From: an uncultured Oscillospiraceae bacterium
GTDB taxonomy: Bacteria; Bacillota; Clostridia; Oscillospirales; Oscillospiraceae
Reading direction: 5' to 3'
Assembly (NCBI GenBank): GCA_934561725.1
Contig: CAKTGW010000066.1
Span: forward strand, 1 to 6,601
DNA: 6,601 nt
The position numbers were made by a program, and so were the translations under genes. Below the pieces are notes generated by a model that did no database searches, was not told the DNA's origin, and was given only the letters and a program-made list of their open reading frames with translations. Below, in pieces: positions 1 through 4,965 of this stretch (position 1 is the first letter of the stretch; each line of letters opens with the position of its first letter).

Positions 1-278
1 TCCCGGCGGGCATCTATGGCTTTGCGCTGCTGTTTATTCTTTTGTGTACAGGCGTACTGAAGCTGCCCCAGGTCGCGGAGACGGCGGATCTGCTGGTAGA
101 GATCATGCAGGTCATTTTGCTGCCGGCCTGCATCAGCCTGATGGATTACTGGGCTGCGCTCTCCAATATCATTCCTGCTATGCTGGCGATAAGCGTGGTC
201 TCTACGCTGGCGGTCATGGGCGTTACGGCCAAGGTGAGCGACCTGATCATTGACCGGAAGGGTGGGGAAGAGCAGTGA
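1..278 (+). CDS. lrgA: CidA/LrgA family membrane protein, 3' part (5' end outside window)
   Basis: The reading frame is open from base 3 and gives 91 codons before TGA at 276-278. Family members are about 120-145 residues, so the first quarter to third lies upstream. The visible part opens with the family hallmark PAGIYGFALLFILL (bases 3-44), then VLKLPQV, and has hydrophobic segments around ILLPACISLMDYW and IIPAMLAISVVSTLAVMGV, as expected for the last three membrane helices. CidA/LrgA proteins are small holin-like inner membrane proteins that work with an LrgB/CidB partner; in Staphylococcus they modulate murein hydrolase activity and lysis, and in Bacillus and Streptococcus relatives they take part in pyruvate transport. 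The partner gene follows directly with a 4-base overlap, which supports the call. The role in this organism (lysis control or pyruvate/organic acid flux) cannot be decided from sequence. Confidence 0.9.
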   Translation, partial: PAGIYGFALLFILLCTGVLKLPQVAETADLLVEIMQVILLPACISLMDYWAALSNIIPAMLAISVVSTLAVMGVTAKVSDLIIDRKGGEEQ

Positions 279-976
279 GCGAAGTATGTGAAGTCCTGCG
301 CAGCAGCGCCTTTTTCGGTATAGCGCTCTCGGTCCTCTGCTTTGAAATGGCCAGCTGGATCAAGGCCAAGCTCAAGTGGCCGATCTTCAACCCCTTTCTG
401 ATCGCAACACTGCTGGTGATCGGCAGCCTGAAGCTTTTGAACATCAGCTATGCGGAGTATAATAACTCCGCCCAGCACCTGAATGTGCTGATGACGCCGG
501 CTACGGTCTGCCTGGCCGTGCCTCTTTACCGCAAGCTGGATATGCTGCGCCGCAATCTGGCGGCCGTGCTGGGCAGTATCGTCTGCGGTGTGCTGATCAA
601 TATGGCTGTGGTCTTTGGACTGAGCCTGCTCCTGGGAATGGGGCATGAGGAATATGTATCTATGCTGCCGAAGAGCATCACCACGCCGATCGGACTGGCT
701 CTGTGCGAGGAATACGGCGGCATCAGTTCGATCACTGTGCTGGTCATTCTGTTTACGGGAATCACCGGCAATGTGGCCGGAGAGATCATGTTCAGCCTGC
801 TGCGGGTGCGCTGGCCCATGTCCCGGGGACTGGCAATGGGCGCCTCTGCCCACGCCATCGGCACAGCCAAGGCTATGGAGATGGGCGAGGCGGAGGGCGC
901 TATGAGCGGACTTGCCATTGCCGTTACCGGCGTGCTCACCGTGATCATTGCACCGTTTTTTACCCATCTGATCTGA
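275..976 (+). CDS. lrgB: LrgB/CidB family membrane protein (antiholin-like / pyruvate transport partner)
   Basis: This 233-residue protein has the usual length for LrgB/CidB and is largely hydrophobic with several membrane helices. Family motifs are clear: FNPFLIA (residues 38-44), TPATVCLAVPLY (74-85), LPKSITTPI (131-139), and the conserved C-terminal block GASAHAIGTAKAMEMGEAEG (189-208) followed by AMSGLA. The start is GTG at 275, inside the stop of the upstream lrgA-like gene (GTGA, bases 275-278), so translation is probably coupled. LrgA and LrgB form a two-component membrane system; reported roles are control of autolysis and pyruvate uptake in stationary phase. A HAD phosphatase gene begins 10 bases after its stop, so the three genes are probably cotranscribed. 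The regulator usually next to such pairs (LytTR or LysR type) is not in the window and could lie upstream. Confidence 0.94.
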   Translation: MSEVCEVLRSSAFFGIALSVLCFEMASWIKAKLKWPIFNPFLIATLLVIGSLKLLNISYAEYNNSAQHLNVLMTPATVCLAVPLYRKLDMLRRNLAAVLGSIVCGVLINMAVVFGLSLLLGMGHEEYVSMLPKSITTPIGLALCEEYGGISSITVLVILFTGITGNVAGEIMFSLLRVRWPMSRGLAMGASAHAIGTAKAMEMGEAEGAMSGLAIAVTGVLTVIIAPFFTHLI

Positions 977-986
977 GGAGAGAGCC

Positions 987-1628
987 ATGCTGCAAGCTGC
1001 AATTTTTGATTTGGACGGTACGCTGCTCTATACGCTGCCGGATTTGGCCAGAAGCGTGAATTTTGCCATGCGTACACTGGGCTTCCCGGAGCGGAGCTTT
1101 GAGCAGATCCGGTCATATATAGGCAACGGCATAGAGAACCTGGTTCGCTGTGCACTGCCGGAGGGGACGCCCGCAGAAATACAGTCCCGGGCAATACGCA
1201 TTTTTCGTGAACACTACAGCCAAAACAGTCAGATAGATACACGTCCCTATGACGGCATACCAGAGCTGCTTGAGGCGCTTCGCAGCCGCAATATCGGCAC
1301 GGCGATCGTATCCAATAAGCCCGACGGCGATGTGCAGGTGCTGAACCGGGCGTGGTTCCGGGTGGATGTGGCGATCGGAGAAAGCAGCGCCTGCCGCCGC
1401 AAGCCGGCTCCGGATATGGTTTTGGCTGCCTGTGCCCGGCTGGGCGTCCGGCCGGAGGAATGCGCATATATTGGCGATTCTGAGGTGGATCATGCGACTG
1501 CCGCTGCCGCCGGATGCCACTGCATACTGGTGTCCTGGGGCTACCGCAGCCGGGAACGGCTGGAGGCTCTGCCGGGGGCGAAGATCGCAGATACACCGGA
1601 GGAAGTGCTCAGCGGTCTTCTTCGGTAG
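987..1628 (+). CDS. HAD-superfamily hydrolase, phosphoglycolate phosphatase-like
   Basis: This 213-residue protein is the size of a subfamily IA HAD phosphatase (Gph/PgmB group). Motif I is FDLDGTLL with nucleophile Asp8 and acid/base Asp10. Motif II is IVSNKPD (Ser109-Asn110). Motif III is Lys139 in RRKPAPDM. Motif IV is GDSEVDHATAAAAG with Asp164 and Asp168. A helical cap domain lies between about residues 17 and 85 (DLARSVNFAMRTLGF onward), and the LPDLARS beginning resembles phosphoglycolate phosphatases. The probable reaction is hydrolysis of a phosphomonoester such as 2-phosphoglycolate, but substrate range in this group cannot be read from sequence. GAGGAG just upstream of ATG at 987 is a good ribosome site. 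One oddity is Tyr15 where the family nearly always has Asp (DGTLLDT becomes DGTLLYT), a one-base GAT to TAT difference. The last 20 bases overlap a 37-codon gene on the other strand. Confidence 0.88.
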   Translation: MLQAAIFDLDGTLLYTLPDLARSVNFAMRTLGFPERSFEQIRSYIGNGIENLVRCALPEGTPAEIQSRAIRIFREHYSQNSQIDTRPYDGIPELLEALRSRNIGTAIVSNKPDGDVQVLNRAWFRVDVAIGESSACRRKPAPDMVLAACARLGVRPEECAYIGDSEVDHATAAAAGCHCILVSWGYRSRERLEALPGAKIADTPEEVLSGLLR

Positions 1629-1722
1629 GAGCTGCCGGCGCGTCAAACCAGTTGTCGGGCAGCTCCTGCAGTTCAATATGCTGAGAGCCGTCCGGCTCGA
1701 TCACAAGAACCTCAACAGTCAT
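1609..1722 (-). CDS. Small protein of 37 residues, translationally coupled to the tail-like gene
   Basis: Reading the minus strand from ATG at 1722-1720 gives 37 codons to TGA at 1611-1609. The protein starts MTVEVLVIEPDGSQHIELQE and continues LPDNWFDAPAAPTEEDR; it is acidic and has no membrane segment. The ATG lies in an ATGA overlap with the stop of the upstream 189-codon gene (bases 1719-1722), and a purine-rich GGGGTGAGAGG stretch directly precedes it, so coupled translation is plausible. Small acidic ORFs directly after a tail or fibre gene are common in Firmicute phages; I do not recognise a named family, and it does not look like XkdX. The 3' end overlaps the end of the phosphatase gene by 20 bases in convergent orientation. 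Supporting evidence is the overlap, ribosome site and phage-like context; length alone would not be convincing. Confidence 0.62.
   Translation of the reverse strand: MTVEVLVIEPDGSQHIELQELPDNWFDAPAAPTEEDR
1627..1667. repeat. 10-bp perfect inverted repeat at the convergent gene junction
   Basis: AGGAGCTGCC at 1627-1636 is matched by GGCAGCTCCT at 1658-1667, with a 21-base loop. The left arm begins in the stop codon of the phosphatase gene, and the whole element lies inside the 37-codon gene on the other strand. It could fold in transcripts from either strand and might stabilise or terminate the lrgAB-phosphatase mRNA. No T-run follows on either side, so it is not a canonical intrinsic terminator. 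It could also be a chance result of codon choice. Confidence 0.45.
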
Positions 1723-2288
1723 CCTCTCACCCCCCAAAGCCTGATTTTGCTTCCGGCAGAGATCGAGCCGGAGTCACTGGCCGGTACAAAATTCAGTGTG
1801 GACAGCGCGGAATAGGTCACATTTGTGAATATACCCCAGCCCACAGGGTAGCTCGGCTGCAAAAAAGTCAGATGTACCGGCCACTCAGCCTCACCCAGCA
1901 CGTTAAAGCGCACCCGGCTTTTCTTCTGCCCGTGAAGTGTGGCCAGCAGGCCGGTGGTGTGATACAGGCTGTCCCGGTTGGCGTAAACATAGGTAGAATG
2001 GGCGCTGGCGGACGAAGACCCGTTGGCCCGCATCAGAACGCGGTCTGTGCTGGCGGCAAAGAGCGTATCCATATACACATAGCTGTAGCGGCTCCAGTCG
2101 ATGCCCTCCATGGAAAGTGCGATGGTGGCGGCATCCTCGGCCAATGTGGTCTCCAGCAGAGGCTCGGCGGCCAGATAGCCCAGCCGCTCCTCCAGACGCT
2201 GATGATTCTGGTTGAATTCCGCCATGGTCAGTGTGTCCTGCCCGGCCCAGTGGCTCAGGCCAAGCCGCGGCGTGTAATTGCTTGCCAT
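1719..2288 (-). CDS. Phage tail/fibre-like virion protein, orphan
   Basis: The minus-strand frame from ATG at 2288 gives 189 residues ending in TGA at 1719. The frame stays open further upstream to 2435, but the start at 2288 has a near-ideal ribosome site (AAAGGAGGA, 7-base gap), and the upstream codons cross a terminator hairpin, so the short form is preferred. The N-terminus (TPRLGLSHWAGQDTLTMAEF at residues 6-25, then NQNHQRLEERL) fits the pattern of Clostridia prophage tail or fibre-type proteins, where a T..LGL......D....FN.N motif precedes a short helix. The centre and C-terminus are rich in Ser, Thr, Tyr and aromatic residues and look like beta-structure; the end ISAGSKIRLWGVRG (176-189) resembles the terminal strand of phage beta-sandwich binding domains. 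There is no signal peptide or membrane helix. Virion function is inferred from pattern, not a recognised named family. It is followed by a coupled 37-codon gene, and no other phage gene is nearby. Confidence 0.7.
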   Translation of the reverse strand: MASNYTPRLGLSHWAGQDTLTMAEFNQNHQRLEERLGYLAAEPLLETTLAEDAATIALSMEGIDWSRYSYVYMDTLFAASTDRVLMRANGSSSASAHSTYVYANRDSLYHTTGLLATLHGQKKSRVRFNVLGEAEWPVHLTFLQPSYPVGWGIFTNVTYSALSTLNFVPASDSGSISAGSKIRLWGVRG

Positions 2289-2295
2289 TTGCGTA

Positions 2296-2304
2296 TCCTC
2301 CTTT
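2296..2304 (-). promoter_or_regulatory. Strong ribosome binding site for the tail-like gene
   Basis: On the minus strand AAAGGAGGA stands 7 bases before the ATG at 2288. It decides the start of the tail-like gene against the longer open frame reaching back to 2435, and shows that the gene retains an intact translation signal. Confidence 0.82.
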
Positions 2305-2330
2305 AGAATAATTTCACCCCTGCTCTGCGC

Positions 2331-2380
2331 AACGGCGTTTTTTGCACAAAAACAGGCAAAACGCCGTTTTTTATTTTTTT
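2331..2380 (+). terminator. Rho-independent terminator 1, + strand
   Basis: AACGGCGTTTT (2331-2341) pairs perfectly with AAAACGCCGTT (2358-2368), an 11-bp stem with a 16-base loop. The 3' side runs into a T-rich tract (2367-2380) interrupted by one A. On the minus strand the hairpin is followed by GCGCAG, with no T-run, so it acts only on + strand transcripts. The nearest upstream + strand gene is the HAD phosphatase, about 700 bases away, with the opposite-strand pair in between. The hairpin also lies just upstream of the tail-like gene's ribosome site. Confidence 0.85.
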
Positions 2381-2417
2381 GAGTCCGATTAGAAATACCC
2401 TTGTCTGCCGAGGGTAC

Positions 2418-2449
2418 GGTTCCTCTTGCTTTCAAGGGGAGCCTTTTTT
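2418..2449 (+). terminator. Rho-independent terminator 2, + strand
   Basis: GGTTCCTCTTG (2418-2428) and CAAGGGGAGCC (2433-2443) form an 11-bp stem with two G-U wobbles and a CTTT tetraloop, followed immediately by six T (2444-2449). This is a compact, classic intrinsic terminator for + strand transcripts. It is second in tandem, 50 bases after the first hairpin's 3' arm, and about 50 bases before the promoter of the next operon, which it would insulate. Alternative pairing of CCCTTG (2398-2403) with CAAGGG (2433-2438) is possible, so a switching role cannot be excluded, but no downstream gene begins within its reach before the next promoter. Confidence 0.82.
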
Positions 2450-2500
2450 CATTTCAGAGGCGGACAATTTAGATGTACTATGGAATTTCCGGAGTAGGCG

Positions 2501-2509
2501 TGCTATAAT
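2501..2509 (+). promoter_or_regulatory. Extended -10 promoter for the ymdB-aroC operon
   Basis: TGCTATAAT at 2501-2509 is a perfect TGn plus TATAAT extended -10 element. The hexamer 17 bases upstream (TGGAAT, 2481-2486) is a poor -35 match, as is usual when TGn is present. Transcription would start near 2516-2517, giving a leader of about 65 bases before the ATG at 2582, with a small hairpin possible at its start (CCGC 2521-2524 with GCGG 2532-2535). It is the only strong promoter-like sequence found in the intergenic region. Confidence 0.75.
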
Positions 2510-2581
2510 ACCAATGATTGCCGCTTTTTGCGCGGTATGCGTGAACGGATGGGCTATCCTGAGAAGAAAGGTTCTATTGAT

Positions 2582-3355
2582 ATGAAAATTTTAGCAGTAG
2601 GCGATGTGGCCGGCGCACCGGGACTGGAGTTTCTGGAAAAAAAGCTGCGTTCTCTGCGCGAGAGTCTGGAGCTGGATTTTGTGGTCGTCAACGGTGAGAA
2701 TGCCAATGTTGTAGGCATGGCGCCGCGGCACGGCGAACGCATTTTTGATGCCGGAGCCGACGTGATCACGCTGGGCAACCATACCTGGGCTTACCGCGAT
2801 ATTTATGAGTATCTGGATGAGAATTCCCGGGTGATCCGTCCGGCTAATTTTGCACCTCAGTGCCCGGGTGCGGGCTGCGCTGTGGTGGATACACCAAAGG
2901 GACGGATCTGCGTGATCAATCTTCTGGGGCGTTATGGCCTGGATGCCAATACGGATCACCCCTTTGTGTGCATCGAGAACCTGCTGAATGATCTGGAAGG
3001 ACAGGCGGATGTGTTCCTGGTAGACTTCCACGCCGAGGCGACCAGCGAAAAGCGCGCTATGGGATATTTTCTGGATGGCCGTGTCAGCGCGGTATGGGGT
3101 ACGCATACCCATGTACAGACCTCGGATGCCCAGGTACTGCCTCATGGCACGGGCTATATTACAGATCTGGGAATGACCGGTGCGGTGCACTCTGTTCTGG
3201 GTGTGGAAATTGAACAGTCCATAGGCAAATTTCTGGGGGATGCCCCCAGCCGCTATCGCTCCGGAAAGGGGCCGTCCAAGCTGGAGGGCTGCCTGTTTGA
3301 GATCGATGAGAATACCGGTGCATGCCTGAATGCACAGGCTATCCGCGTGGAATAA
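2582..3355 (+). CDS. ymdB: YmdB-family metallophosphoesterase (TIGR00282 type)
   Basis: This 257-residue protein matches the YmdB/TIGR00282 family along its length. Metal-site residues are in place: Asp8 (GDV), Glu39 and Asn40 (NGEN), Asn66 and His67 (LGNHTW), His150 (VDFHAEATSEK), His175 and His177 (GTHTHVQT). Other family marks are VIRPANF (84-90), VINLLGR (111-117) and YITDLGMTG (192-200). YmdB of Bacillus subtilis is a cytosolic di-metal phosphodiesterase acting on 2',3'-cyclic nucleotides, needed for normal biofilm and nanotube formation and affecting many transcripts. The ATG at 2582 is chosen because AGAAAGG lies 10 bases upstream and the homology begins at MKILAVGD; an in-frame ATG at 2528 would add 18 unrelated residues. 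It is the first gene after the extended -10 promoter, and aroC follows 22 bases after its stop. Confidence 0.93.
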   Translation: MKILAVGDVAGAPGLEFLEKKLRSLRESLELDFVVVNGENANVVGMAPRHGERIFDAGADVITLGNHTWAYRDIYEYLDENSRVIRPANFAPQCPGAGCAVVDTPKGRICVINLLGRYGLDANTDHPFVCIENLLNDLEGQADVFLVDFHAEATSEKRAMGYFLDGRVSAVWGTHTHVQTSDAQVLPHGTGYITDLGMTGAVHSVLGVEIEQSIGKFLGDAPSRYRSGKGPSKLEGCLFEIDENTGACLNAQAIRVE

Positions 3356-3377
3356 AGCTGCCGGAGGTAGATGAGAT

Positions 3378-4379
3378 ATGAATACATTTGGAGAAAAACT
3401 GAAATTTACGGTCTTTGGCGAGTCCCACGGCTATGGCGTGGGTATGGTGCTGGATGGGATCCCGCAGGGCCTGAAGCTGGATCAGGAGGCGCTGATGGCA
3501 GAGATGGACCGCCGTGCGCCCGGCAGCAGTGAACTATCCACTCCGCGCAAGGAGTCTGACATCCCTGTTTTTATGAGCGGCCTGCTGGATGGCGTGACCA
3601 CCGGGGCACCGATCACCGCAGTCGTCCGCAACAGTGACCAGCATTCAGCCTCCTATGATCCGCGGATCCCCCGCCCCAGCCATGCAGATTTGGCGGCATG
3701 GGTGCGCTTCCGCGGTATGAACGATTACCGGGGCGGCGGGCATTTCAGCGGCCGTCTGACAGCCGGATGGGTGGTAGCCGGTGCGATCTGCCGCCAGTTC
3801 CTGACACAGAAGGGAATAGAGGTAGAAGGGCGCATCGTCCGCATTGGCCGCTATGAGGGCGAAGAGCTGACCATGAGCATGCGCAAGGAGATCCTGGATG
3901 CCCGGGCGGCGGGGGACAGCGTGGGCGGTACGGTGGAGGTCACCTGTACCGGTGTTCCCGCGGGAATCGGCGGCCTTATGTTCGGCGGCCTGGAAAGCCG
4001 CATGGCGCAGCTGTTTTATGCCATTCCCGGTGTGAAGGGTGTGGAGTTCGGTACAGGCTTCCGGCTTGCCGAGATGCGGGGCAGCGCGGCAAATGATCCG
4101 ATCCGGGTATCGGAGGGACGGATCTATACGGAGACCAACCATGCCGGCGGGATCAATGGCGGACTCAGCAACGGGATGCCTATTGTGGCCCGGCTGGCCT
4201 TCCGGCCTACGCCCAGCATCGGCAGAGAGCAGAAGAGCATCAATCTGGAAACGATGGAAAATGTGGACTTCCGTGTCCGCGGCCGCCATGATCCCTGCAT
4301 CGTTCCCCGGGCGCTGCCCGTAGCGGAAGCGGCTATGTGCATCGCCATGCTGGATGCAATTCTGGATACAGAGGTGTGA
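3378..4379 (+). CDS. aroC: Chorismate synthase
   Basis: Chorismate synthase (EC 4.2.3.5) converts 5-enolpyruvylshikimate 3-phosphate to chorismate in the cytoplasm using reduced FMN, the last step of the shikimate pathway. Signatures along the 333 residues are FGESHG with His17, DRRAPGSSELSTPRKE (44-59), PSHADLA (100-106) with His102, YRGGGHFSGRLTA (117-129) for FMN and substrate binding, NHAGGINGGLSNGMP (254-268), and RHDPCIVPRALPVAEA (303-318). All expected blocks are present; the protein is somewhat shorter than the common 350-390 residues. GGAGG at 3363-3367 lies 10 bases before the ATG. Another ATG at 3371 is in a different frame and closer to that site, but the homology starts at MNTFGEKL. 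No other shikimate gene is in the window. The stop is one base from the start of the next gene. Confidence 0.97.
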   Translation: MNTFGEKLKFTVFGESHGYGVGMVLDGIPQGLKLDQEALMAEMDRRAPGSSELSTPRKESDIPVFMSGLLDGVTTGAPITAVVRNSDQHSASYDPRIPRPSHADLAAWVRFRGMNDYRGGGHFSGRLTAGWVVAGAICRQFLTQKGIEVEGRIVRIGRYEGEELTMSMRKEILDARAAGDSVGGTVEVTCTGVPAGIGGLMFGGLESRMAQLFYAIPGVKGVEFGTGFRLAEMRGSAANDPIRVSEGRIYTETNHAGGINGGLSNGMPIVARLAFRPTPSIGREQKSINLETMENVDFRVRGRHDPCIVPRALPVAEAAMCIAMLDAILDTEV

Positions 4380-4380
4380 G

Positions 4381-4965
4381 ATGTCTAAAAAGAAAAAACA
4401 ACAACAGGAAAAAAAGCCTCAGATCGAAAATAAGCGGGTGCGCGCGGCTGTAGGCCGGGTGGTTGCCGCAGCAATATTGGCGCTGGTGCTGCTGTATCTC
4501 TCCGGCATCAGTGTGCTTACGCTGGTGTTTGGTGCGCGCAGCGTGGATGAGCGCGCGGAGCTGAGCAAGAGCGCGATCCAGTCTGTTACCGGCCAGGTGC
4601 TGGGGACTTACCGCGCCAATGAGCAGGGAACCTGGTGCGCTGTGGAATGTAAGGACGGCGTGATCACCTGCGTGCTGGAGCGCAAGCCGGAGATAGGCGC
4701 AGAGGTGACGGCTACGGGCTTTGTCCGGGTGCTCGACGAGCAGGAACGGCAGGATCTGTTTGCCTGGTATGATGATAACGGCGATTTTGCCAACGGCGAG
4801 GACTATTTTGATAATGTATCGCCCATGTATATTCATGACGGTTATGGCCGCTTTGTCCCCATTCTGCCCAGTAAGATCATGATCGCCTGCGGTATGGTCT
4901 GCGCGATCTATATTATTCTGGTTTACATGGGCATCAGCTCCGGAAAGTACGGTGAGAACAAATGA
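4381..4965 (+). CDS. Unrecognised protein with two predicted membrane segments
   Basis: This 194-residue protein is not recognised as a named family. It opens with a very basic, Lys/Gln-rich stretch (MSKKKKQQQEKK), followed by a hydrophobic segment at about residues 24-50. A soluble region of about 115 residues follows, then a second hydrophobic segment at about 165-186 and a short polar tail. By the positive-inside rule both ends are probably cytoplasmic with the middle outside. The middle begins with a compact beta-rich part (VTGQVLG at 69-75, WCAVECKDGVITCVLERKP at 85-103, EVTATGFVRVL at 108-118) that could be an OB-like barrel. That fold is a guess. Three cysteines (86, 90, 97) lie close together. 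A more acidic part follows (DDNGDFANGEDYFDN). It starts one base after the aroC stop with GAGGTG upstream and overlaps the methyltransferase start by 4 bases, so it is surely translated with them. An in-frame ATG at 4354 lies inside aroC and is less likely. Confidence 0.85.
   Translation: MSKKKKQQQEKKPQIENKRVRAAVGRVVAAAILALVLLYLSGISVLTLVFGARSVDERAELSKSAIQSVTGQVLGTYRANEQGTWCAVECKDGVITCVLERKPEIGAEVTATGFVRVLDEQERQDLFAWYDDNGDFANGEDYFDNVSPMYIHDGYGRFVPILPSKIMIACGMVCAIYIILVYMGISSGKYGENK

Larger units (their letters stand above)
2289..2581. other. Intergenic region between the tail-like pair and the ymdB operon
   Basis: This 293-base region holds the minus-strand ribosome site of the tail-like gene, two tandem + strand terminators, an extended -10 promoter, and the leader of the ymdB operon. 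It is noticeably more AT-rich than its surroundings around 2336-2397. I found no convincing promoter for the minus-strand pair: the best -10-like match (TATTCT at 2310-2305 on the minus strand) lies too close to the ribosome site to be useful. No riboswitch class that I know fits. Confidence 0.7.

Noticed and set aside
146..988. Minus-strand open frame of 280 codons opposite lrgA and lrgB
   Set aside because: Its translation is rich in His and Gln as expected from the reverse of membrane-protein codons, and it overlaps two firm genes.
526..1596. Long minus-strand open frame of 356 codons across lrgB and the phosphatase
   Set aside because: It is antisense to two genes with clear family motifs, its translation is rich in Arg, Pro and Ser without recognisable domains, and such frames are common in GC-rich DNA.
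2305..2310. TATTCT on the minus strand as a -10 box for the tail-like gene
   Set aside because: Transcription would start within or after the ribosome site, and the matching -35 region is weak.
1609..2330. Attachment sites or target duplications flanking the tail-like pair
   Set aside because: By eye there is no direct repeat of useful length at the two ends, and no integrase or transposase gene is present, so a mobile element is not called.
2289..2435. N-terminal extension of 49 codons for the tail-like protein
   Set aside because: The extension crosses the terminator hairpin, has no good ribosome site, and is Lys/Arg-rich unlike the rest; the ATG at 2288 has an excellent site.
2381..2450. 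Possible riboswitch ahead of ymdB
   Set aside because: The terminator is upstream of the operon promoter, so it could not control ymdB, and no known aptamer pattern fits.
2528..2581. Upstream in-frame start for the YmdB protein
   Set aside because: It lies just inside the leader, lacks a good ribosome site and adds 18 residues before the conserved MKILAVGD start.
3645..4289. Minus-strand open frame of 214 codons within aroC
   Set aside because: It lies fully inside chorismate synthase and its low-complexity His/Ala-rich translation has no recognisable features.
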